A stretch of 64,000 nucleotides of DNA from Lineus longissimus (Eukaryota > Nemertea > Pilidiophora > Heteronemertea > Lineidae): contig NC_088324.1 of NCBI RefSeq assembly GCF_910592395.1, forward strand, positions 5,730,953-5,794,952. The letters run 5' to 3'. The notes beneath the pieces are model-generated. The model made no database searches, was not told the origin of the DNA, and saw nothing but the letters and a program-made list of their open reading frames with translations. Numbering within the stretch: the stretch's first letter is position 1; the number at the start of each line of letters is the position of its first letter. The translations under genes and the position numbers were made by a program. Below are positions 48,418 to 59,800 of the stretch, piece after piece.

Positions 48418-49032
48418 CCACCAGGGGGCAAAATGTGGATATCTAAAAAGTGTGATATCTCGCTTATTAGTGACTTGTTTTCGATAAAACTTTTGTGGTA
48501 GGTACTCATAGCAAGGATACATCATATATCTTACGGGTTTTTAATTTGATCTACTTTTCAAGGTCGCAGAGGTCAAATGGCGTGAATTGGCCGTTTGAGT
48601 GTAACTATGGCACGTTTCTGAACCACCAAAGCTATGAGCTTGAAACTTGGTACATATAACCCCCTATATCAGATAACCTCTGGTGCTGAATTTCAGCCTG
48701 ATCTGATTCTTGACTTTGCCACCAGGGGGCCAAAACAGAAAAAGTAAGAAGTGCAATAGCCTGCCTATTAGCAAATTGTTTTTGATGAAATTTTTATGGC
48801 AGGGACCCCTAGCAAGGTTACCTCAGATGTTGCACGATTTTTCGGATTTGACCTACTTTTTAAGGTCGCAGAGGTCAAATGGCGTAAATTTGCCGTTTGA
48901 GTGTAACTATGGCACGTTTCTCAACCGCAACAGTTATGAACTTGAAACTTTGAACAAATGACCCCCTAGGTCAGTTGACCTTTTACACTGAATTTTGGTT
49001 TGGTCTGATTATTGACTTGGCCACCAGGGGGC
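48418..49032 (+). promoter_or_regulatory. three CTCF-core-like motifs in tandem
   Basis: CCACCAGGGGGC occurs at 48418-48429, 48719-48730 and 49021-49032, always on the plus strand and once per 301-bp unit. It satisfies the known bilaterian CTCF core CCASYAGRKGGC exactly. The match is observed; binding in this organism is inferred. Confidence 0.5.
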
Positions 49033-49178
49033 CCAAACTCAAAACTCAAAAAGTGTGATTTCTCGCTTATTACTGATTTGTTTTTGATAAAAGTTTCATG
49101 GTAGGTACTCCCAGCAAGGATACATCACATATCTTACGGGTTTTTGATTTGACCCACCTTTCAAGTTCACAGAGGTCA
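48561..49178 (+). promoter_or_regulatory. three DR3-type nuclear-receptor-like direct repeats
   Basis: Two half-sites separated by CAG occur at 48561-48575 (AGGTCG/AGGTCA), 48863-48877 (AGGTCG/AGGTCA) and 49164-49178 (AGTTCA/AGGTCA), once per repeat unit. Direct repeats with 3-bp spacing are known sites for VDR/PXR-type receptors. They may simply be part of the repeat. Confidence 0.35.
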
Positions 49179-49240
49179 AAGTTGAAAACTTTACCGTTCT
49201 TGGTACGTTTTGTCGTTGTTCAATGTAAAGAGTTTTAATT

Positions 49241-50359
49241 TTGTGTAATGATGCATCTAAGAAGCCACTATTTGTATGCCAAGTTTCAGCCAGATCGGAA
49301 TTCAAATATGGCCGAAATTGCATGTTTTGTGGGTTTTTCCTCGTATTGTGGCAATCCAAAGGTCGTGAGTTCAAACCCCGGTCAAGGACAGCCAAAAATA
49401 TTTTTATTTTTCATCTTTTCCTTTTTTCTTTTCTGAGTTCTATCTTACATTTTCTTCATTTTTTGATTTATTTGGTGCCATAGATTTAATTAGGCGGCCA
49501 TCTTGGAAATCGTTTTTTGCCGATTGCTGTAGTGTAACCAGTGATGAAATTGTTATGGTCAGGTGGATGTGTCTACATCACATATCACCCTGGTTTGTTA
49601 TTTGACCTACCTGTCAGGGTCACTGAGGTCAAAGTTAAAAATATATTCACCGTGACCATTGTCATGGAGTGGCACGTTTCTTCACTATCATTTTCACCTA
49701 GACTCTACAAGCTTGGAACCACAAGTCTCGGATTCACCACTTGGCCAGGGCCGGCTCTGAACTGGTCACAGATGCATGTATAAATTATGAGAGGCCTACA
49801 TACTGTAGCACTTTCTGTAACTGTCTACTAAAAATACCTACGGTGAGCACAATGGCCCCTGGCCGTTTCATTCATTTCCGGAGAGGTCGCAGTAGGCCTG
49901 GTGACATTGGCGCTGCTCATTGGTCTCGCTAGATCATCAGGGTTTCGCACTAACCGTTAAATATATCCACAGTTGCAGTCAAGCAAGGTGTGACTTATAC
50001 ATGGAATACAAGGTATCCACGATGCCCACGGCAGCGAATGGTAGTTTTCACGGCAGATATAGTATCCGCAGTGCGAACTTGACCATCGACATCGAAAGAG
50101 TGCGGCTTTTTGATGATTTGGTTTTTACTTTCGACTATCCCGTCACACATACCTTTCCATGGCAGGTATAAAGTAGATGTTATTTAATTATTCGTAGCCT
50201 CGAGGACTAATGTAAGCATGCGTTTGCCGAATAAACTTATCGATGAGACAAAATAAAACGGACGGATCACTTTTTAGTGTCTTCAAATATCGTGCATAAT
50301 GTATGCAAATAATAATGATAATGATGATGATAATGATACATATATTATTTATTTATTAT
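49241..50359. other. intergenic, degenerate repeats only
   Basis: A tRNA-like B box (gtgagttcaaaccccgg, about 49366-49382) and short relatives of the 301-bp array are present. No coding sequence was recognised. Confidence 0.5.
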
Positions 50360-50600
50360 TTACTAGCATTATACCTGTGGCGCAGGCAGGATGAAATGGG
50401 CTATACCTTGAAATGCATGGACCGAAATATTGAATTGCAATGAAAATCTAATGCAATATCAAAGGGGCCATATCGAAGAAACAAATTCAACCAACCAATG
50501 GTCCACACACCCGGACTCTGTGCTGTTGCTTGCATATAAAAGTATATCAATTTGTCCGATAGAGATGATGAGGCAATGACAACATGCCTCAATAGTAAGG
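50360..50600 (-). repeat. dispersed repeat, inverted copy of 32790-32996
   Basis: The reverse complement matches 32790-32996 through ttgatatacttttat, gatattgcatta and cctgcctgcgccac. It is followed by an AT-rich low-complexity stretch at about 50310-50360. Confidence 0.7.
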
Positions 50601-50734
50601 TATCTTGTTTACGGTCCCGATTGAGGAGGATTCGCGAGGAGGATTCGTCTAAAATATATTCTAGGCGGAAAATGTTTTAAAAAGTTCTCAAGTGGACAAA
50701 AGAGGGTGCTTTAATCAGCGGGAAATTTGTTGAA

Positions 50735-52365
50735 AAATGCATTCAGTTTTGGAGAGATCTTTATTGCAGTTGGTGATTTTTTAAAGGCTCACGCCGTCTG
50801 CCCGTTTACATTGGTCGTCGCTTGAATGAAAATGACACACTCCACAGCCGTACCGGTACTCCAATAAATATATGCGAAAGAACGGCGATCCCCTTTAAAC
50901 ATTCTGGCAGCAGTGGTTTTCTATCTACTCCCCCTCTCGATATGACGAAGGAGTATAAAAAGCCTGAATCTCAGAATGCCCTTTAACTTATTGTGATTGG
51001 AAAAATCACGGTCTGACAGAAATACTTTTCTACCCAAATGTATAGTAGCCTCGAGAAATCTTGCTGCTGTGATTTGAAGGGACAAATTAGGTTTGGCATC
51101 TAGGTAACCAAGATGACTAGTGTTCGAATTCCTTTCCGGGCACCTCCTCTTTATGTAGCATTCTTATTCTCGCTAATAATGAGTTTTCAAGTGTTGCGAG
51201 GTGGTTTGGATATGTCTTGCAAATCCAAGGCCAACAGTTACATTCGGTTTTGGTGAGATCAGTTGGTGATTTTTAAAGGCTCACGCCGTCTGTACGTTTA
51301 CATTGGTCGTCGCTTGAATGAAAATGACACACTCCACAGCCGTACCGGTACTCCAGTAAATATATGTGAACGAACGGCGATCCCCTTTAAACATCCTGGC
51401 AGCAGTGGTTTTCTATCTACTCCCCTCTCGATATGACGTAGGAGTATAAAAAGCCTGAATCTCAGAATGCCCTTTAACTAATTCTGATTGGAGAAATCAC
51501 GGTCTGACATCAACTACTTTTCCACCCCAATGTAGCCTCGAGAAGTCTTGCTGCTGATACGAATCTTCCTCGGAAGTACTCGAACGCACGGAATCAGTGC
51601 GTGCTGCAGTTTGAAAAGGTTTGTTTCGGTGGTTTTCTTCAAGATACAATAATGTCAATGATGATAATGAAAATAATAACAGGAACATGAATGAATAGAT
51701 AACAAGATAATCAAGAAAAAAATATGGCAGATTCACCGGGAGTCGAACCCGTGACCAGCCGAATGACCGTCTAACACTCTAAGCGCTATACCGTCAAGGA
51801 TTTCATGTTTACGTGGATATTTTATTTGCCTGTTATCAACGACCCAGGTGATGCATGACTAGATTGTGAATAGGTCGCGCAGGTGGCAGAGTGATTTGCC
51901 GAAATATTAATCTTATATTTCGATAGTTGTACAGGTTTTTCCCAATATATCGTATTTATATACCTCAGTGATATAAAAGATAATGCTTGCAGTTGACTTT
52001 ACGTTTGTATGGCCTTTTTGAAAAGGTTTTTAGAATCGAGGTCAACAGGGTCAAAAGAAATAGTTTTTTGGCGCCAATGATGTCAGCGCGCGACATGGCG
52101 GATTTGTTCTTAAGTTCGAGTCGATTCTCTTGGAATCCATTATGCCGATGCTCACTGTGCCGGCTGTGATTTGAAGGGACAAATTAGGTTTGGGATCTAG
52201 GTAACCAAGATGACTAGTGTTCGAATTCCCTTCCGTGCACCTCCTCATTCTGTAGCATACTTTTTCTCGCTAATAATGAGTTTGCAAATGTCGTGAGGTG
52301 GTTTGGTTATGTGCACTATGAAAAGATCTTGCTGGACGTAAGGAGTGAGAAACTAGAGTATTTTT
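50735..52365 (+). repeat. 0.5-kb direct duplication, second unit interrupted by a 0.6-kb insertion
   Basis: Unit A (about 50735-51235) and unit B (from 51236) share long near-identical stretches such as ggctcacgccgtctg, gtacattggtcgtcgcttga-like text, ccgtaccggtactcca and tataaaaagcctgaatctca. Unit B follows A to the gtagcctcgag...cttgctgctg block (51555) and then resumes at tgatttgaagggacaaatta (about 52168). The part between is absent from unit A. The right end of unit B carries the R2 tail (gagtgagaaactagagta). Confidence 0.75.
51556..52165. mobile_element. insertion inside the second 0.5-kb unit, with a tRNA-like segment
   Basis: About 610 bp present only in unit B and therefore probably inserted. 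GCTG stands at both junctions and may be a short duplication. On the minus strand, 51800-51728 resembles a tRNA: an A-box-like ggtatagcgcttagagtg and a B box cgggttcgactcccgg. No transposase was seen. Confidence 0.5.
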
Positions 52366-52369
52366 GTCA

Positions 52370-53815
52370 AGGTTATTTAGTGATAGTGATTCGCACACAT
52401 GGTACATTTAGAATAAGGTGTGCAGGCAACCAAAATATTGGAAAACGTGCAAGGTATACTTACTGATTATACAATGTTATGATGAATCTACATGACCATA
52501 AAAGTAGTTATGTCATATGCCACATTTGATAAATCTTATTAATACTATTATGACATTCATGTCTTATAGGGAAAAGAATGTGAGGTCTGTTGAATCTTTT
52601 AGCATTATTGTGTCTTTTTGCAACTCCGAAGCAGTTGCAGCCAGGTTCTGGTCGGGGACAGGTGCGTGGGTCACAACGTCACCCAGTTCTTTTCTAGGAA
52701 CATTAAAGGTTGACTATAGATACCGCCATTTTGGCTAGAAGTTGAAACCATAAAGCAGTTATAACTCCCCTTAACCATTCTAGAGTAATGCGTGACATAC
52801 TTTACAACGCTGGATCTGCTCCCGTCGAGCACAATTTTGGCACCCAGTTGGATTGTCACCTCGAAGGGCAGATCTAAAAAAAAACCGGAATGAAACGCGG
52901 TTGCAGTTGTAATTGTGGGTGCATATCACTACAAAGAAGAGGCAGGTGATTACGCTGAGTGCTGAATGGCATGGCGTATTATTTTGCTCACGCATTTCCC
53001 CCAGGCCACTAGAAATGTGTCATTTGGTTTATCTAAGAGATCCAAGATTGCAGACCCATAAACAATTTGTATTTTAAGTCTACTGAATGGCAGTGGCCAA
53101 AAAGGCTATGATAGTATTGACCTTTGCATACAAGCCATTACATTATTTAGGACACTGTCATATGGGGGTAATTAATGGGTCATGTGATGGTTATGTGATT
53201 ATTCAAGTGTGGATGCTAATTAAGTTGGGCCATTAAAATGGGACACTGCCCTATTTTGTATACATAACAATCAAGGCCTTTTCCGATTTCCCGCGGCGGC
53301 CGCTTATTTCTATTGTATGAGTATTTGGCGCGCTAATCGGTTTCAGACATGGAACATTTTCAAACGTGTATTTGTAACAACTGTGACTTTTATCAATGAA
53401 CTATTCGTTTTTAACTATGGCAGCGTTAGGAGTAATCGCATACTGCACCAGTGTGCAGTATTCTTGATCACAATGGCATATGAAAAAGTTCAACTGAGAT
53501 ATAAGCCCATGGAATACAACGTTTAAGGTCATTCGGTGCATAATCAATAGCAATAATTGGTTGCTGACGATGGTTTGTCTTTAAGATAGTACGAGGAAGA
53601 GTAGTGAGAGCCACAGTGCAAGAAAGACGATTCTTATCAGAGTTCCTAGTACCAATTAGGGATTGTATTAGAGGCCAACAGGATGTCCGAAGGCAAGGGC
53701 CGGTGCGGTCATTATGAAATGTGGAACAATTCGCAACATAATTCAGAAAGAGCGCAGCGCCTTTTGAAGGCTAACGTGTTTCAAGGTAGATTCGCTAGAC
53801 TCGGAGTGGGGAAAC
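52370..53815. other. intergenic upstream of the LDLa gene, no gene seen
   Basis: Only short unsupported open frames occur. The promoter of the LDLa-repeat gene should lie toward the right end. I recognised no TATA box or other core element. Confidence 0.45.
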
Positions 53816-56800
53816 ATGTGCCACGTTACTATTTACACGGTGTGCTTCGTCGGACTGGCTCTGTTGCGGTATTCACCCGTTGAATGTGAGTATATCAGTT
53901 ATGCTTTCGATTTCACAATATCATGTCTCCCGCTGCAACTTATGCAATCATGTCTTCTATTAAAATGTCGATCTTTTTGCGCGAAATGTTCAACATCAAC
54001 TTTAAAATATTGTCGCATTCGATTCTATCACTGATATACTATTCGACGAGGACAGACCATTCTTAAAGAAAGCATCGCCTTATCCATCATTCTTCTGGTT
54101 TCCTAGGTAGGCCTACTGGAGGAACGCAAAATGAACCATGTCCTGGTTGTGATAATCAGATACGATGCAAGTCCATACAGTTCGGATGCAACAATGAGTT
54201 TCGGTGCCTTCCGTTATTATGGAAATGTGATGGCGAAACAGACTGTTCCGATGGATCTGATGAAGTCGGGTGTCCACCGGTACGTTGCCGAAGTGATAAG
54301 TTCTTGTGCGACCAGACGCGTTGTGTCGCCAAGCGTTGGAGGTGTGATGGCGCTAGGGACTGTTTTGATAACTCAGATGAGATTGGATGTGAAAATGGAG
54401 CACTAAGTGAACCCCTAACTAACCATGGAGATGTATCACCTACCATTCCAACAGGTAAGACCGTTTCTTTATAGCATCCCTCAGCGATATCATCAAATGC
54501 CATTTTGTGTGACAATTACATATTGCCCCCCCCCCCCCCCCCCCCAGCTGGCTTTGAGATGTTCGCCCGTAACAAACATCCGCGTCTATCAATCGAAGGA
54601 GCCATTCACTTCAGCACCTACGCACAATTTCCCGTCTTTTCAGAACCTCTTCTCCTCGCATTCATGCGTCCGCCCTAGCCAACACTACCAACTGCGTTCG
54701 TGTCGGTGTAATGTTTTTGGTTGTTCGCAGTACTTCAGTGTCTCCATAAAATAGACGACGAGAGACCTTGCATTTCTGACAGGGGAACAGAAAAGAATAC
54801 GTCGATATGTTTTTAGCGTTCCAACAATGAGGGGAAACACTAAAACACGGAAATACTCAAAAAACGCTACGCCGTTGGGTAAAACGAGCCTTAGTCGATA
54901 CTGACGAAGGTATTCAATTACAAATTCAAATTCAAATTCAAATTGTTTATTACTCCTTATAAAAGTACATTTACATTTGATTTTTATGTAATAAACATAC
55001 AAGACGATTAAAAGAACAGAACATGAATAATGAACCTTTTACAAAAGCTACCAAAAAAAATTATTATAAGCAGATTAGACCCATCACTCATACATTAAAT
55101 TGCAAAATTTTGCTGCCTTCTTAATTACTTCCCCTTCAGATGACATCAAATAAATGAAAATATCTTTTTGCGATAAATTTGACAAATTTGGATATAGACA
55201 ATAACAGTATTTATGTAATTGTTCACTCTCACTCGCAAATATGGGACACTTAAAAACAGAATGAAATTCATCACCAACTACCATCCAACCTAAATCCCTA
55301 GCTACAATGTGAAAATCTTTCATCCTGGGGGTTTGTGGTTTACTATATCGTCCTGTTTCAAATTCTAACATATGATTACTAACCCTAAATTTAGTTATTA
55401 CATGATTGAAACTTTCTCCTTTGAGTACAAAAGTTATATCAAAGTGATAGGCGTTTTTTTTATTGCAGTATGTTTGTCCTTCCTCTGGTTCATCAGTAAA
55501 CTATCTTTTTAAACCTATTTGATGCTTTTCCAATTTTATTTCAGCTCTTAGATAGTAGAAAAACGCGTTATTCGTTATTTCTATTGCGCACAAGTACATA
55601 AGTAGTTTTCTTCAACAAGTTGCACAAAAAAGGAAAACCCCCCTTAACTGACTGAGTTAAGTACACGCGCACCCACCTACATCAACTGATTTCCATTCAA
55701 GCCAATTAAGGATATGATCAGCAGCTGAAAATTATGTCGATATCAGTACCAAGACCTAAAGTCTCGATAAGATCCAGCAGATCCTTTTTTGAAGGATTGG
55801 GTGGCTTTTTACTGCAGCATATTAATAGTTCTTTATCTGTTTCACCAGTAACGTTAAACTATTTTTCTGAACTTGTTTGCATGCTTTTCCAATTTCGTTT
55901 CAGCTCTTAGATAGTAGAAAAACGCGTTTTTCGTTATTTTTAGAACGCATAAGTCCTGGCACGAAAGACGTTTCTCGCCAGGTGAGTGCACGCCGAAATA
56001 CCAGTTCACGTCGCCTCGCTATTACGACGCAACGTCAATGCGGAACCGGCGTTAAGATAAATGCCAGTGGCGGCGCCACAATCGATAGTACCTTTTGACG
56101 CCATGACGTCATTTTCTGGTGTGTTGACGTCGCATGAGGTCAATCACGGGAAACCATTGCGTACATTTTTGCACAGGATTTCAACAACAGAAAACGTGCC
56201 CAATAACTGGCATCGCGCATATTTTCCGCAAAATTATCTTAAGAAACTGATAGCTCAATAGATTTAAAACAGGAAGATGCAAACGTCGCCGAAATCGGTC
56301 GAAAATAAGCGATCGTTTTCGGGCTCAGAAATAATATGATAATGCATTGGAAATGGAGAGTTTTGGTATGATCGATTGCAGCGCCACGCGGCGGATAAAT
56401 CGCGCCGGTTCCTCATTCCATTATCTTCGCAGTTGCGAGGTAATCCAGCGCCATCCGCGTGACGTCGGAAAAATCTGTATCTTCACCAAGACGTCACAGG
56501 GTAGATCCATGGCTCCAGGAAGCACATTACTAGTGCCTCGTTCCACGTGGATCGACGCATGGAGAACTAACTCGGGTCAAATCGGAGTCAACACTGGAAC
56601 AACGTGACAATTCACCGTGATCTGGATTTTTTCCTTTTTTTCCTGCAATTTGTTGATGGAAACTACTTAGTAAAATAGGAGGTGACTGGGAATCCGGCAG
56701 CTGGGTAATGTTGCCCTTAATAATGCCAATGGTCCTTTAAAAACATATTCAGCTTGTAGACACAATAATCTTAAGATTCTTGGTCAAGATTCTAACTAAG

Positions 56801-59800
56801 AATGTTGCAACGAATGTACATGTTCATGCACACGAACCTTACCAGATTTTAAATATGAAGAGTCGGATGACTTATGTTATCCGATTTTTGGCCAGGAGAA
56901 TGATTATAAACTTTGAGATTTCCTGTAAGCGGACATTTGAAAAGCCATCCACGCTTTACTAAGGCTGGGTTTGATAGGCATCCATCATTAGTCACATATC
57001 TCTGTATCTTAACTGTACTTCCCCATTATAGTCATTAATAATTCAATGATTGGATTCCTTAGGTTTACCGCAATGTCAATCATACCAATTCCGATGTGGC
57101 AACGGTTACTGCATTCATGCGAGTTGGCGATGTGACGGCAAGACCGACTGTCGTGACGACTCTGATGAAGTTGGATGTGTCAATTCAACCTTGCCGGGTA
57201 GCCTCACTGGTCTACCAACGACAGTCTCCCCAATTTGTGACTTGTCTTTGGAATTTCGATGCAACAATGGTTCTTGTGTAGATAAGATTTTGAGATGTGA
57301 CGGTGAGTCAGACTGTGGAGACGGCTCTGATGAAGTGGGATGTGACAATAAAGACCTGGCTGGCAACCTCACTGACCTACCATCTTCATTTTCTCAAGGT
57401 ATTATTGAATTCAATCTTCATGTTTAACATTGTACTCCGCGAGAACGATCGATTAACTCGTTTGTCCGTCCAGCTGGTTTCTGTTGGTCACTCAGTTTGT
57501 TCCCTGGTATAAATGGACCAGAACAAATGCTGAATTTACTATTTCACTCAGCCAACAATGATGAATACTTTTACGTGTCCTAAATGTAGAAGTGGCTTTG
57601 TTAAAACTACAACCACGGAATATAAAAAGGCGGCGTGCAGTCGATCTCAACTTAATTAAATCGATAACGCATCTAGCTTGCATTGATTACTTTTTACTGC
57701 CCTACGAAACTTGTAAGATCCCTTATGTCGGTGCAACGTCACCCTTGACTGTCTCATTTCGCACATATTTCCATTCATCCTACTGACACCCTCCAATCTA
57801 CCGGCCTGGTGATAAACTATAGACGCATACTGTTTTCCTGTCTTCAGATAAACCCTGTCGATCACTAGATCTGAAGTTGCGGGAATTCAGCGTTAATCAC
57901 CTCATCCCAAATAATCACACGGACGCAAAGTTAAGGAAGCAAGCAAGCAGCATTGCACCCTTCATCAGACGTCATTTCTATTTTCCCAGGTAATGGTACC
58001 GGATTAACTGGTACTCAGTGTAATTCATCCGTCGAATTCCATTGCGACAACGATATATGCATAGAAAAGGGTTGGCGATGTGACGGGGAGAATGATTGTG
58101 GAGACGGTTCTGATGAAGTTGGATGTAATAATAGAACCCTCGCGGGCAACCTCAATGGCGTACCAAATACCGCTGCTGAAGGTACCACATCAAACTCTTG
58201 ATTGTTTTTCAGCTGTGAATGCCCCAACAATTTAAGAAGCTGCTGATCTATATGTGCCATTTGCAACCCGACTTGTCTGCTATGGACACACACACTGATC
58301 ATGTTTCAATGATGTTTTCCCCAACCATGACTCAAATGTGACATAGTATACATTTTCGCTTAAATTCATTCGATATTACTTGAGACGGTGAAAATTTAGT
58401 AGGTTGACTGTCTGTATTATAATTGGACCTGCAATTCTCATTCGTAAACTCCGCATGTTGCTGTGTTGCCGCTTCACCCTCATCAGCCCCATTATAAGTT
58501 TTTTAATTTAATGTATCCCTAGATTCGCCGCAATGTCAGTCATATCAATTCCAATGTGACGACGACTCCTGTATTCATAAGAGTTGGATGTGTGACGGAG
58601 ATGCAGATTGCAGAGATGGCTCTGACGAAGCGACGTGCAACAGGACAGTACAGTGTAAATCCATTGAATTTATTTGTGACCAGAAGTGTCTGCCAATCCT
58701 ATGGAGATGTGATGGAGAAGTTGACTGTGGGGACGGCTCTGATGAAGTACGATGCGACAATGGAAACTTGGCCGAAAACTTCACTGACATAATCACAATT
58801 TCTCAAGGTAAAACTGGATTTAGTACTACCTGAACTTCCTGACGGTCGTTGTCCTCAAAACTAATTATTCTAAAAATCAGAAAGTTGTATTGATAAGAAA
58901 CTGTAGACGTTTTTAACATACATAACATTTCATATTCCACCCGCCATTTTTCATTAGCTGTTTGGCATTACTGTACAGTTTGCTAAAATTCGAAATGTCG
59001 CCGGTTGTTTGGAGGTTTTGTCCAACGAATTCATGTCGAAGGCAGCCTATGCCTGTTGAGAGATGGATCAATGGTCCTATCGCAGCCTCTCGAATACCAT
59101 TCCGGCTTGTCGGGGGTTTCAGTGTTCCTAACGAGCTGATGATGAAATAGGCTGGTTGCTAACTGAAACGTTCTGCAAATTTCCATTTTCGACTATTGTG
59201 TCGAGTTGTGGATATTATCAAAACACCTAGTTAAAGAAGTTTAACTAGATGAAGTGTTTCCACAATTTCTCTGGACTGGGAACTTTTCTCATCTGTGTAA
59301 GCAAATTGGGTCGAAGTTTCTTCTACCCAACTTGCTCAACTGTATCAGTTACACTTGCAATATCGTAAGGTTTATCAATTTCAGAAATACAAAACTCCTT
59401 CTGAAGTATCTCGTCTCATTCCTAGGTGTTGGACAAGTTGACATCCAGTGTAACTCATCCACTGAGTTTCGATGCGGTGACGGTAGTTGCATCGACAGGA
59501 ATTGGAGATGTGACGGGGAAGCTGATTGTAGTGGAGACGCCGCTGATGAACTTGGATGTGTCAATGGAACCTTGGCTAGCAACTTCACTGATGTATTAAC
59601 TACTCAAGGTAGTACTAGACCTAGAACTCGATTTGCCCTGTGGTGATATAAGTCAGTCATTTTCAGCTTGAAGGTGTTATTAATGCATGAATATACTAAA
59701 CGCTTGCAATGCCATTACTTTTTGATTCATATATGGTCATCACTTATAAAACAAAAAACACGTTTTGATCCGAAAAGTTTAATCGTTGGTCATGAATTTC

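Larger units (their letters stand above)
48300..49240 (+). repeat. 301-bp tandem repeat array, about three units
   Basis: Each unit contains in order tggcacgtttt/ct, gaccccctaggtca, gatctgatt, ggccaccagggggc, gtgatatctcgcttatta, gcaaggatac and an aggtcgcagaggtcaaatg block. The spacing between equivalent points is 301-302 bp, and units differ by scattered substitutions. A partial copy lies at 102-160, and a diverged relative of the aggtcaaagtt and ggcacgtttct blocks at 49620-49690. Confidence 0.85.

Noticed and set aside
48207-48446. Arginine-rich open frame
   Set aside because: It is produced entirely by the CGT microsatellite.
51728-51800. Functional tRNA gene on the minus strand
   Set aside because: A and B boxes are present but the acceptor stem does not pair, and the segment lies inside an insertion.
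53683-53883. Alternative upstream start for the LDLa gene
   Set aside because: That frame differs from the one that joins exon 2 in phase and has no signal peptide.
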